A stretch of DNA of 60,723 bases from an uncultured Bacteroidota bacterium (GTDB lineage: Bacteria; Bacteroidota; Rhodothermia; Balneolales; Balneolaceae), in contig CAJXOH010000008.1 of NCBI GenBank assembly GCA_913057895.1, positions 1-60,723 on the forward strand. The letters run 5' to 3'. The notes below the pieces were generated by a model. The model had not been told where the DNA came from, did not search any database, and saw only the letters and a list, made by a program, of their open reading frames with translations. Within the stretch, counting starts at the first letter, position 1. Each line of letters begins with the position of its first letter. Below, piece after piece: positions 1 to 8,106 of the stretch. The translations under genes were made by a program, and so were the position numbers.

Positions 1-1
1 A

Positions 2-478
2 GGGGTTGGGTATGCGATTGGTGTCAATACGGTGAATCGTTACCTCAAAGAGATGCATCCATTAGAGGTTACTACCTGTAGTTTAGCGTTTGCAATGGGG
101 CCTGCATTGATCGTTTTATTTGCAACCGATACGGTGGGTGTAATGATGGCATCGCCAGTAGGATGGCAATCTTTAGGGTACATCGCCATCTTAGGAATTG
201 CAGGAACATCTTTGGCAAATTATGCATTCAATCACCTCATTCGCACCACAGGGTCCCTGTTCTCTTCAAGCGTGACCTACGCAATCCCAGTGGTTGCTCT
301 TTTTTGGGGATTCTTGGATGGGGAGCTAATTGGTTGGGTGGAAATCTCAGGGATGTTGATGATCCTGACGGGTGTGTGGTTGGTCAATACACGCAAACGA
401 GCGGTTATGAGTTCCAAAGAGTTGCAGAAGACTCCATCCCCACTCAAAGAAACTGCAGAAGTAAATATCAAATCGTAA
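2..478 (+). CDS. EamA/DMT-family transporter, C-terminal part (5' end outside window)
   Basis: This is the C-terminal half of a drug/metabolite transporter-type membrane protein, an inner-membrane permease whose substrate cannot be told from sequence. The reading frame is open back to base 2, so the gene starts before the window and the GTG at 32 is not a real start. Visible are four hydrophobic segments, including one around SLANYAFNHLIRTTGSL, which resembles the conserved second EamA repeat, and a short charged cytoplasmic tail. Such proteins normally have ten membrane segments, which fits about half being present. The stop lies 10 bases before pdxJ on the same strand, so co-transcription is possible, though no functional link is evident. 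The family call is fairly safe; the substrate is unknown. Confidence 0.8.
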   Translation, partial: GVGYAIGVNTVNRYLKEMHPLEVTTCSLAFAMGPALIVLFATDTVGVMMASPVGWQSLGYIAILGIAGTSLANYAFNHLIRTTGSLFSSSVTYAIPVVALFWGFLDGELIGWVEISGMLMILTGVWLVNTRKRAVMSSKELQKTPSPLKETAEVNIKS

Positions 479-488
479 GTCTATTACT

Positions 489-1316
489 ATGAGTTCAGTT
501 CAAGACACTCAAGGGACACAAAGCATACAGGGCTTGCAAGAGGCACAAGGCACGCAAGGCTCATCAAAAACATCGCCCAAACTACTCGTCAATATTGACC
601 ACATTGCCACGCTACGCAATGCACGTGGTGAGGGATTCCCTGATCCTGCTCGAGCAGCTGGAATATGTGAGGCCGCTGGAGCGGATGGGATTGTCTTTCA
701 TTTGCGTGGGGATCGTCGCCACATCCGAGACGAAGATCTACCCAAGCTTAAATCTATGGTGAAAGGTACCCTCGATTTTGAAATGGCGGCTACACAAGAA
801 ATGGTGGGGCTTTGCCTAGATCTAGAGCCTACATTATGCACGCTGGTTCCCGAAGGACGTGAAGAGTTGACCACAGAAGGAGGATTGGATGTACCAGCGG
901 TTGTCGATGAGATTTCAAAAACAGCCATTTCCCCTCTTCAGAAAAAAGGAATTCAAGTTTCATTATTTGTGGATCCAGTACTTTCACATATCGATCTCTC
1001 TGCTGAGATTGGGGTGGAAGCGATTGAACTGCACACCGGAACCTTTGCAAACGCATGGATGAGTGGCGACTCTGAGAATGTAAAACGTGAGATTGACCGA
1101 TTAGCAGAAGCAGCCGAATATGCAGATGGTAAAGGGCTCTTAGTCAATGCAGGGCATGGATTAAATTTGGATAATCTCCATGCCTTTTTGTCCGCAGTTC
1201 CCCATCTCCATGAAATCAGCATTGGACATGCGTTGATAAGTGATGCTCTCTTTTTGGGGCTATCAACAACAGTAAAAGCCTATTTGGCGCTACTTCAAGG
1301 TGAAACTGGGAGTTAG
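489..1316 (+). CDS. pdxJ: Pyridoxine 5'-phosphate synthase PdxJ
   Basis: PdxJ is a cytoplasmic TIM-barrel enzyme that condenses 1-deoxyxylulose 5-phosphate with 3-amino-2-oxopropyl phosphate, the last step of the DXP-dependent vitamin B6 pathway. The family signature VNIDHIATLRNARG sits near residue 34, followed by GADGIVFHLRGDRRHI and the C-terminal GHGLN and SIGHALISDAL phosphate-binding stretches. At 275 residues it is longer than the usual ~240. The extra length is an N-terminal Gln/Gly/Thr-rich stretch (residues about 4-25) built of imperfect QGTQ-like units, with no in-frame ATG after it before the barrel. A later start at a non-ATG codon cannot be excluded. It ends about 50 bases from the convergent era gene. 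Confidence 0.95.
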   Translation: MSSVQDTQGTQSIQGLQEAQGTQGSSKTSPKLLVNIDHIATLRNARGEGFPDPARAAGICEAAGADGIVFHLRGDRRHIRDEDLPKLKSMVKGTLDFEMAATQEMVGLCLDLEPTLCTLVPEGREELTTEGGLDVPAVVDEISKTAISPLQKKGIQVSLFVDPVLSHIDLSAEIGVEAIELHTGTFANAWMSGDSENVKREIDRLAEAAEYADGKGLLVNAGHGLNLDNLHAFLSAVPHLHEISIGHALISDALFLGLSTTVKAYLALLQGETGS

Positions 1317-1367
1317 TCCAAGATCGCTTGTAGGCACTCAAGCTTCTATCGCAGATAATTCTCTTTT

Positions 1368-2312
1368 TCAATACCCAAATCGTCGCACCCACGTATCACT
1401 ATCTCTCCACTTCTCTCGAACCTTCACACGAAGGTCCAAATATGCTTGTTTTCCAATGAGTGCTTCAATGGACGCTCTGGAAGCCATACCTAGTTTTTTA
1501 ATCGCAGCCCCCTTTTTGCCGATAATCATCCCTTTTTGGCTATCTCGGTTGACAATGATTTCTGCGTAGATGTCATCCCGGGAGTCACCTTCCTTGTACT
1601 CGATCACCTGAACAGCACATGAATAAGGGATTTCCTGTTCAAATTGAAGAAACAACTGCTCCCTAATAAGCTCTGCCACAAAAAACCGTGTCGGATGCTC
1701 ACTCAGTTGATCTGGAGGGTACAAAGGAGGACCCAGAGGAATCATCGATTTGAGGGTGTTCAAAAAATCATCCACTTTCTCCCCTTCTTTGGCTGAGACC
1801 CAAAACTGGTGAGCAAAATTCACCCCGTCAAACCTCTCCTTAACTTGTTCTGCAAGCTCCTCAAGACGATTAGGGTACAAATCCACCTTATTCACCAGAA
1901 GGATCATAGGGATAGACCAGCGCTTCAAAAAAGCAATGGCATCGTCACTAGGGAATGTGTCCAACGGGTCAAAGATAAAGAGCGCGACGTCTGCTTGCTC
2001 TACAGCCACCTCGACACTTTTCATCATCGTACGCTGCAAGGCATATGTTGGGGTAATCAATCCAGGGGTGTCATAAAATACAATCTGAGCATCCTCATCA
2101 TGATAGATCCCAGTAATCTGATGCCGCGTGGTTTGTGCCTTGGGTGTGGCTATCGACAGGTGAGTACCTAACAAGCGATTCAGTAAAGTCGACTTACCAG
2201 CATTGGGCTTGCCCAATATCACAGCATAGCCTGAGCGAAAGGACGTACTGTTCGCGACACCTTGAGTATCATCTTTTGGAGTAGGCAAATCGTCTATGTT
2301 TATGATGGTCAA
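1368..2312 (-). CDS. era: GTPase Era
   Basis: Era is an essential GTPase that binds the 3' end of 16S rRNA and assists 30S subunit maturation. The GTPase domain shows G1 GKPNAGKST, the G3 DTPG, G4 NKVD and G5 SAKEG motifs. The C-terminal KH RNA-binding domain carries GMIIGKKGAAIKKLG near residue 265. At 314 residues it is slightly longer than typical (~300) because of about 25 N-terminal residues before the first strand. The start used is a TTG at 2312, since no ATG lies between it and the G domain, so the exact start is uncertain. It converges with pdxJ and is divergent from the dcw cluster, whose regulatory repeats begin some 75 bases upstream. Confidence 0.95.
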   Translation of the reverse strand: MTIINIDDLPTPKDDTQGVANSTSFRSGYAVILGKPNAGKSTLLNRLLGTHLSIATPKAQTTRHQITGIYHDEDAQIVFYDTPGLITPTYALQRTMMKSVEVAVEQADVALFIFDPLDTFPSDDAIAFLKRWSIPMILLVNKVDLYPNRLEELAEQVKERFDGVNFAHQFWVSAKEGEKVDDFLNTLKSMIPLGPPLYPPDQLSEHPTRFFVAELIREQLFLQFEQEIPYSCAVQVIEYKEGDSRDDIYAEIIVNRDSQKGMIIGKKGAAIKKLGMASRASIEALIGKQAYLDLRVKVREKWRDSDTWVRRFGY

Positions 2313-2385
2313 TGGACTGAGTGAATACCTTCTTTCTAATTAATGAAATCTAGACACAACAAAGAATAGCATTTTATTTTCAAAA

Positions 2386-2420
2386 GGGGTAGATTGTGGA
2401 GCAAAGTGGGGAGAAGTGGT
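2386..2420 (+). promoter_or_regulatory. Putative MraZ operator: four GTGG-type repeats with 10-bp period
   Basis: Four short direct repeats start at 2386 (GGGGT), 2396 (GTGGA), 2406 (GTGGG) and 2416 (GTGGT), exactly one helical turn apart. MraZ is known to autorepress the dcw operon by binding similar TGGGN/GTGG direct repeats spaced by about 10 bp just upstream of its own gene. The position before mraZ fits that role. Binding itself is inferred. Confidence 0.75.
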
Positions 2421-2474
2421 ACACTTTTACTACATTACAGCAATCACAGCAATCGTTCGATACTCAACGCAATC

Positions 2475-2969
2475 TTGGCAAGTTTCAAGGGTACATATGA
2501 GCATAGCTTAGACGATAAGGGGCGTGTAGCATTTCCTTCTAAGCTTCGAAAATCGCTTCATCCAGAGGCGAACGAGCGATTTACGCTCTTGAGAGGGTTA
2601 GAACCGTGTCTTTACCTTTATCCTCAAGACGAGTGGGAACGAGTAGAAGAAAAGCTCAATCGAGTCAATAGTTTTAGCCGAGAAGGGCGAACCGTAAAAC
2701 GTAATTTTTTACGATTTGCCGAGGATATTGTCCTAGACAAACAGCATCGCCTACCCCTACCTCCTGCTCTCATGGATTGGGCTTCTATAAAAGGTCGTGC
2801 TGTATTTATCGGATCTGGTGAACGAATTGAGATCTGGGCGCCTGATCAGCTAAAAGCGTTTGACGATGAGTTAAGTCAAAACGATTTTGATGCTCTTTTT
2901 GAGCGTGTAATGGGCGGTAATGAGGGCCAAGGCTTTTCCAGCGGGTCACAAAATGAATCCACGCCATGA
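2475..2969 (+). CDS. mraZ: Transcriptional regulator MraZ
   Basis: MraZ is the DNA-binding repressor at the head of dcw clusters and forms ring oligomers of AbrB-like double-psi-barrel units. Two such units are visible: the first with EHSLDDKGRVAFPSKLR near the N-terminus, the second with DKQHRLPLPPALMDW. The frame is open upstream to a TTG at 2394, but that start lies inside the repeated GTGG operator and would add a tail absent from the family. The TTG at 2475 gives the expected beginning (MASFKGTYEHS) and 164 residues, so it is chosen. There is no clear Shine-Dalgarno sequence before it. The stop overlaps the rsmH ATG (ATGA), indicating translational coupling. Confidence 0.9.
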   Translation: MASFKGTYEHSLDDKGRVAFPSKLRKSLHPEANERFTLLRGLEPCLYLYPQDEWERVEEKLNRVNSFSREGRTVKRNFLRFAEDIVLDKQHRLPLPPALMDWASIKGRAVFIGSGERIEIWAPDQLKAFDDELSQNDFDALFERVMGGNEGQGFSSGSQNESTP

Positions 2970-3910
2970 GTGAGGTTGCCGTGGACACAAACCGTTTTTT
3001 TGAGCATTTCCCTGTAATGCTACAGGAATCCGTAGAGACACTGGTACATAAATCAGATGGAGTCTATATCGATGCTACACTAGGGGGCGCAGGTCACACT
3101 ATTGAGATTATCAAGAGATTAAGTGCTGACGGTGTCCTCTTTGGCATCGACCAAGATAGAGAGGCGATTCAAGCTGCAAAGGAGGCTGTAGGAATTGAGC
3201 CACGATTCCATGCGATCCAAGGAAATTTCGGCTATATCGATCAACTTTTGCCACTAGACTATCATGGCAAGGTAGATGGCATCCTTTTTGACCTAGGTGT
3301 TTCAACGCATCAGATTAAAGAGCCGGAAAGAGGGTTTTCTTTCCAGGAAGAGGGTCCATTAGATATGCGGATGAGTGCAGATCTAACCATTACAGCTAAA
3401 TCCATACTAAATGAGTGGCGCGAAGAAGACCTAAAGCAGTTGTTCTTTAGCTATGGTGAAGAAAAGCTTAGTAAAATCATTGCCCGTGAAGTTGTCGCAC
3501 AACGCCCTCTTGAAACGACTCAAGAGTTACGCAATGTCATTCAGGACGTTGTCAAAGGCCCTCAGACCGTTAAATCTATTGCTAGGATTTTCCAAGCATT
3601 ACGTATTGAAGTAAATCAAGAGTTAGAGCGTCTTAAAATGGGGTTATCTGCAGGCGCAAATGTACTTGCACCAAAGGGTCGATTGGTAGCTATATCATAT
3701 CACTCCCTTGAAGACCGGATTGTGAAGCAATTTTTTAAGTCTGGGAATCACGAAGGAGTTATTGAAAAGGATTTTTATGGCAATGCGTTAAAGCCATTTG
3801 AGGAAGTGATCAGAGGGGTACAACTCCCATCGGAAGATGAAATCTCCCGAAACAGTCCGTCAAGAAGTGCCAAACTGCGTGCTGTTTCATACCAACCTTT
3901 GGAGGGATAG
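2966..3910 (+). CDS. rsmH: 16S rRNA (cytosine-1402-N4)-methyltransferase RsmH
   Basis: RsmH (MraW) uses S-adenosylmethionine to methylate N4 of C1402 in the 16S rRNA decoding centre. The sequence shows the start motif HFPVMLQESVETL, the SAM-binding GVYIDATLGGAGHT, FDLGVSTHQI and RGFSF(Q), MRM near residue 130, and the C-terminal ISYHSLEDRIVKQFF. All of these are diagnostic, and 314 residues is a normal length. It starts in an ATGA overlap with mraZ and is followed 4 bases later by the ftsL-like gene, in the standard dcw order. Nothing unusual was seen. Confidence 0.97.
   Translation: MSEVAVDTNRFFEHFPVMLQESVETLVHKSDGVYIDATLGGAGHTIEIIKRLSADGVLFGIDQDREAIQAAKEAVGIEPRFHAIQGNFGYIDQLLPLDYHGKVDGILFDLGVSTHQIKEPERGFSFQEEGPLDMRMSADLTITAKSILNEWREEDLKQLFFSYGEEKLSKIIAREVVAQRPLETTQELRNVIQDVVKGPQTVKSIARIFQALRIEVNQELERLKMGLSAGANVLAPKGRLVAISYHSLEDRIVKQFFKSGNHEGVIEKDFYGNALKPFEEVIRGVQLPSEDEISRNSPSRSAKLRAVSYQPLEG
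3901..3906 (+). promoter_or_regulatory. Shine-Dalgarno site deciding the ftsL start
   Basis: GGAGGG lies 8 bases before the ATG at 3915, inside the end of rsmH. It supports that ATG over in-frame codons further upstream, which would overlap rsmH deeply. Confidence 0.7.
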
Positions 3911-3914
3911 AGTC

Positions 3915-4325
3915 ATGGAGTTAGCGCCCCCACCTTTTATAAAACCCAAACGAAAAAAAGCCTCTCAAGGAGTCTTTGTAGGTAAGGAAGGGATTGGAAA
4001 AGAACAGTTCCGTCGTTCACCACGAGCTCGTCGGGAAAAGGAGCAAACCCGAAAGACCCTTTCACTAAATGTAATAGGTCTTGGTGGGTTGATTGCCTTG
4101 TTTGGGCTGCTCTACATCCAGCATGGCTATCAAATGGAAGCTCGCTTAGAGCAAATCCAAGAGTTAGAAAGGCAGCAACGTATTCTTTTACGTGCTGTCG
4201 AGGAACAACGTCTTATTTATGATCGCCTCACTGGGCCAAAGGAAGTGTACCAACGGGCACAAACAGCCGGCTTTATCCCCAGTAACCCCGCAGACGAGCG
4301 ACAGTTAATGGATCCAAGACCATGA
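3915..4325 (+). CDS. ftsL: FtsL-like division protein
   Basis: This is a small bitopic membrane protein in the FtsL position. FtsL pairs with a FtsB-like partner and the FtsW/FtsI synthase pair in the septal ring. The 136-residue product has a Lys/Arg-rich cytoplasmic N-terminus (about 55 residues), one membrane segment near residues 57-72 (VIGLGGLIALFGLLYIQHGY) and then a periplasmic coiled coil rich in Glu, Gln and Leu. FtsL sequences are poorly conserved, so the assignment rests on topology and on its place between rsmH and ftsI. The start is set by the GGAGGG at 3901. The stop overlaps the ftsI ATG by four bases. Confidence 0.8.
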   Translation: MELAPPPFIKPKRKKASQGVFVGKEGIGKEQFRRSPRARREKEQTRKTLSLNVIGLGGLIALFGLLYIQHGYQMEARLEQIQELERQQRILLRAVEEQRLIYDRLTGPKEVYQRAQTAGFIPSNPADERQLMDPRP

Positions 4326-6514
4326 GTTCAAGCAATCCACTTCGCGGAAAGTTGATGATTCTGTTGGGTTTCATTCTCTTTCTTCCAGTGTCGATTGCTA
4401 TTCAAGTATTACGGATTCAAGTGGTTGACGGGAGAGATTTTCGCTCGTTATGGAGTGAGCAGACCGTGGATGAGTTGCCAATTAAGGCAGAAAGAGGGCA
4501 GATTTTAGATCGAAATGGACGGCTCCTTGCAACCAATTTTGTAGAAACAAAAGTAGCGCTTGACCCCAAGGCTCCAGGCATGACGCCTGATCTAGTCGAT
4601 AGTGTTGCTGTAACTCTGGCACAATATACAGACGCAACTGCAAGCGAGTACCTCCAAAAAATTCGATCTACTACAGCCAGTCCAAGGTATGTTGTGCTCG
4701 AACGATCGGCTCCAGTCATGGCCGTTGATCATCTTCGCTCGATGAATCTTCGTGGTATTATTCTGGAAGAAAGCTATAAACGTCGTTATCCATTCCAAGA
4801 GCTTTCTGCTCATATCCTTGGCTTTGTCAATCATGACGGATATGGAATGACTGGCCTCGAAAAAACTTATGATCCCATGCTTCGTGGGGAAGATGGAGCA
4901 CAACAAGTGCGGCGTGATCGAACAGGACAGATTACAGCCTACGTTGGTGCACCTAAACGCCTTCCGAATCATGGCATCACATTAGAAACCACGATTGATG
5001 GGAATATTCAAGCGATTGTTGAAGAGGAAATCCGTCGAGGCATGGAGCGTTGGAGTGCCAAAGGTGTAACCGCCATACTGGTGAGACCCTCTACGGGAGA
5101 GATCCTTGCCATGGCCAATGTGCCAACGTTCAACCCAAACGCACCTGCATCCTCTCCGACAGAGTCTAGGAGAAATCGTGCCATTGCAGATATGATTGAG
5201 CCTGGATCTACCTTTAAGCTTGTTACGGCCATGGCTGCTGTTGAGCAACATAAAGTTCGGTTTGACGAGATTTTTGAAACACCCGAAGATGGACGTCAAG
5301 TTGTCTATGGGCAAGTGTTAAGAGACCATGATCCATTAGGCACTCTCTCTTTTACGGAGGTTTTTTCTAAGTCCTCTAACATTGCAACGGCGGAAATAGC
5401 GATGAGGGTCGAGCCTAGAGATTTCTATCAATATGCTAGGGCTCTTGGGTACGGAAGTCCCACGCACATTGATTTGCCCAATGAAATGCCTGGACGTCTT
5501 CAAAAACCGTATGAATGGAGTAAGGTTACTCTTCCATGGATGAGTATTGGTTATGAAGTCCAGGCCACACCCTTGCAGGTACTTCAAAGTTATGCAGCGT
5601 TTGCCAATGGGGGTGAAATGATGAAACCCTATGTGGTTAAGCGAACATTGGATTGGCATGGCAATGTGGTAAGCGAAACACATCCTACTCGAATCAGACA
5701 GGTGGCTCAGCCAGAGACCATTCAAAAGCTTCTTCCCGTTTTTGAGGACGTACTAGCAGACTCTGGAACCGCGGAGCAAGCAGCTATAGAGGGTTTACAA
5801 ATTGCTGGTAAGACTGGGACCGCACAAAAATATGTCAATGGCGGGTATGGCACATCTAATTATTACGCCAGCTTTGCAGGATTTTTCCCAAGCCGTGATC
5901 CAATGTATGCAATGATGATATTGGTGGATGAACCACGTGGTGTGATCTACGGTGGTTGGACGGCAGGAACCATTTTCCGACACATTGCTGAGCGTATTCG
6001 TGGAGTCGATAGATCCTTGGATCAAATACCATCACTTCCTCAACAAGACACTCTACGTACAGTGGAGTTTGAGCAGAATCTTGCTGTTGCCCCAGATTTT
6101 GTGGGTCAAACAAAGGACGAAGCGGAGCGTTTCTTGAAAGACATGGGCCTCTCCTATCAACTCGGTGGAAAAGGGGATCGAGTGTTAAAACAAGAACCGC
6201 TTGCAGGTGACGTAATGGACGTCGGTCAATCCATAAAACTATGGGTCGGCTCAATCACTCCATCAGAGGTCGCACTTGAGGTACCTGAACTACGTGGTCA
6301 AAGCATGAAGCAAGCCACAAATACCTTACTTGCTTCTGGATTTACAGTCCAAAAAGTCGGTTCAGGGACCATTTATGCTCAATTTCCTTTACCTGGAGAA
6401 CGATTACGAACAGGATATGCGGTCACCATCCGAGGTAAGACTCGTGACTTAGGGCAGTCGATCCAAAGCGAGAGGACGTCTACAACGTCACAAATCCTTG
6501 GAGGGCTTCCATGA
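4322..6514 (+). CDS. ftsI: Septal peptidoglycan transpeptidase FtsI/PBP3 with two PASTA domains
   Basis: A class B penicillin-binding protein that crosslinks septal peptidoglycan together with FtsW. One N-terminal membrane anchor lies at about residues 10-30. It is followed by the dimerisation region with RGQILDRNGRLLATN, and then the transpeptidase domain with SxxK at Ser296 (EPGSTFK), SSN at 351-353 and KTGT at Lys497. The C-terminus carries two PASTA repeats, roughly residues 593-650 and 655-710. PASTA domains in division PBPs occur in Gram-positives (SpoVD, PBP2x) and in Bacteroidota. At 730 residues the length fits this architecture. It overlaps ftsL before it (ATGA) and murE after it. 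Confidence 0.95.
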   Translation: MSSSNPLRGKLMILLGFILFLPVSIAIQVLRIQVVDGRDFRSLWSEQTVDELPIKAERGQILDRNGRLLATNFVETKVALDPKAPGMTPDLVDSVAVTLAQYTDATASEYLQKIRSTTASPRYVVLERSAPVMAVDHLRSMNLRGIILEESYKRRYPFQELSAHILGFVNHDGYGMTGLEKTYDPMLRGEDGAQQVRRDRTGQITAYVGAPKRLPNHGITLETTIDGNIQAIVEEEIRRGMERWSAKGVTAILVRPSTGEILAMANVPTFNPNAPASSPTESRRNRAIADMIEPGSTFKLVTAMAAVEQHKVRFDEIFETPEDGRQVVYGQVLRDHDPLGTLSFTEVFSKSSNIATAEIAMRVEPRDFYQYARALGYGSPTHIDLPNEMPGRLQKPYEWSKVTLPWMSIGYEVQATPLQVLQSYAAFANGGEMMKPYVVKRTLDWHGNVVSETHPTRIRQVAQPETIQKLLPVFEDVLADSGTAEQAAIEGLQIAGKTGTAQKYVNGGYGTSNYYASFAGFFPSRDPMYAMMILVDEPRGVIYGGWTAGTIFRHIAERIRGVDRSLDQIPSLPQQDTLRTVEFEQNLAVAPDFVGQTKDEAERFLKDMGLSYQLGGKGDRVLKQEPLAGDVMDVGQSIKLWVGSITPSEVALEVPELRGQSMKQATNTLLASGFTVQKVGSGTIYAQFPLPGERLRTGYAVTIRGKTRDLGQSIQSERTSTTSQILGGLP

Positions 6515-8106
6515 GTAACAGTGTTGCGCCATTGGGTCGATTGTGGGGGTTGGATGACTGGCTCGAGCAGCTTGATAGCGCCACTATCCAGGTAGAAGGA
6601 AATCTACCCATCAATGGTGACTTGCATCTTGATTCAAGGGTGATCCAAGAAGGAGATGCGTTTCTAGCAATGAAAGGACATCACCAAGATGGACATGCGT
6701 ATATCGGTCACGCGATACATCAAGGGTGTAAAATGATCGTAGCAGAAACCGCGTTGGAGGATTCGCTAGCTCAAAAAGCACATGACGCACAGCTCACTGT
6801 ACTCATAGATCCAAATTTACGTACACACCACGGTGCATTGGCTCAAGCTTTTTATGGCGACCCGGCACAAAATTGCACCTTGATCGGAATTACTGGTACA
6901 AATGGCAAAACGACGGTTGCAACGCTACTATGTGACTGGTATCAATCGCTTGAGATTCCTGCCTCCATGATCGGGACCACCGGTACGCGAATTTGGCCAC
7001 AAAAAACCGCCTCTCCAACAGGACTTACCACTTCGGACGCAATCACATTAGCCAAAACCATGCGCTCCATGGTGGATCAGGGGTCAACCCATATCGTGAT
7101 GGAAGTTTCATCCCATGCTCTTGATCAGGCAAGGGTGGGTGGTCTTCAGTTTGATGGAGCCATTTTTACAAATTTATCGCAGGATCACCTCGATTATCAT
7201 CCCACCATGGAAGCGTATGCTCAAGCCAAAGCAAAACTTTTTAAAGGCTTGGCTGCAGAGGCAATTGCTGTACTCAATCAAGGGGATAAAGTAGCCCCGA
7301 TCATGAAGGAAGGGTGTGACGCGACGATCATTGATCTAGAAATGGACGTCTCGGTTTTTGTAGATGAGGTCGCACAAAATCACATGGGAATTCGTGTGGA
7401 AGCACTTGGGCAATCTTGGCATTTGCAAACACCCCTATTGGGAGAATACAACGCCATGAATGTTGCTCAGGCGTTTGTCCTGGCTCAGGCATTGGCACAG
7501 CAAGCTCCTGAACCCAAGGTATTGGCAGCAGATTGGGCTGAAGTCATGGCCTCTTCACATGGAGCCCCAGGACGATTAGAGCGGATTCTGCCAATACACC
7601 AGGAGTCCATGGAAATGAGCATGTATCCAAGTGTCTTTGTTGATTATGCGCATACCCCAGAAGCCTTGAGAACGGTGCTTCGGACATTAGACCAATGGAA
7701 TCGTCAGAAATCAACGGAGCCAGGTAATCTATGGGTCGTATTTGGTGCGGGTGGAGATCGAGACACAGCCAAAAGGCCTCAGATGGGAGCCATCGCAGAG
7801 GAGTGGGCCACTCATATACTTTTGACAAACGACAACCCTCGTAGTGAATCTCCAAAAGCGATTGCCCATGGTATTCTTTCTGGATTTAAAGCTCCAGATG
7901 ACTCCGATGTCCGTGTCATATTAAATCGACGCGAAGCCATCCAGACGGCCATAATGGAAGCACATCCAAACGATGTAGTGTTGATTGCAGGAAAGGGGCA
8001 TGAATCAACCATGGAGATTGAAGGAGTACGTCATCCGTTTCATGATGTGGATGAAGTTCACCAGGCCTTTCAAAAACGGCAATCGGAGGTGACTCATGCT
8101 GACTGA
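6511..8106 (+). CDS. murE: UDP-MurNAc-tripeptide synthetase MurE (meso-DAP type)
   Basis: MurE is a cytoplasmic ligase adding the third amino acid to UDP-MurNAc-L-Ala-D-Glu using ATP. The ATP-binding motif GTNGKTT has its Lys at residue 133. The central domain has EVSSHALDQARV and FTNLSQDHLDYH. The C-terminal domain shows DNPR at residues 441-444, the motif that in this family recognises meso-diaminopimelate; lysine-type enzymes differ there. The peptidoglycan is therefore predicted to be DAP-type. The length of 531 residues is slightly above average. GGAGGG lies 5 bases before the ATG. The stop overlaps mraY by 11 bases. No murF follows, as is usual in Bacteroidota clusters. Confidence 0.97.
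   Translation: MSNSVAPLGRLWGLDDWLEQLDSATIQVEGNLPINGDLHLDSRVIQEGDAFLAMKGHHQDGHAYIGHAIHQGCKMIVAETALEDSLAQKAHDAQLTVLIDPNLRTHHGALAQAFYGDPAQNCTLIGITGTNGKTTVATLLCDWYQSLEIPASMIGTTGTRIWPQKTASPTGLTTSDAITLAKTMRSMVDQGSTHIVMEVSSHALDQARVGGLQFDGAIFTNLSQDHLDYHPTMEAYAQAKAKLFKGLAAEAIAVLNQGDKVAPIMKEGCDATIIDLEMDVSVFVDEVAQNHMGIRVEALGQSWHLQTPLLGEYNAMNVAQAFVLAQALAQQAPEPKVLAADWAEVMASSHGAPGRLERILPIHQESMEMSMYPSVFVDYAHTPEALRTVLRTLDQWNRQKSTEPGNLWVVFGAGGDRDTAKRPQMGAIAEEWATHILLTNDNPRSESPKAIAHGILSGFKAPDDSDVRVILNRREAIQTAIMEAHPNDVVLIAGKGHESTMEIEGVRHPFHDVDEVHQAFQKRQSEVTHAD
8085..8092 (+). promoter_or_regulatory. Near-perfect Shine-Dalgarno site of mraY
   Basis: GGAGGTGA lies 3 bases before the mraY ATG at 8096 and within the murE coding region. 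It is the strongest of several anti-SD matches in the cluster and argues for active SD-led initiation in this organism. Confidence 0.7.
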
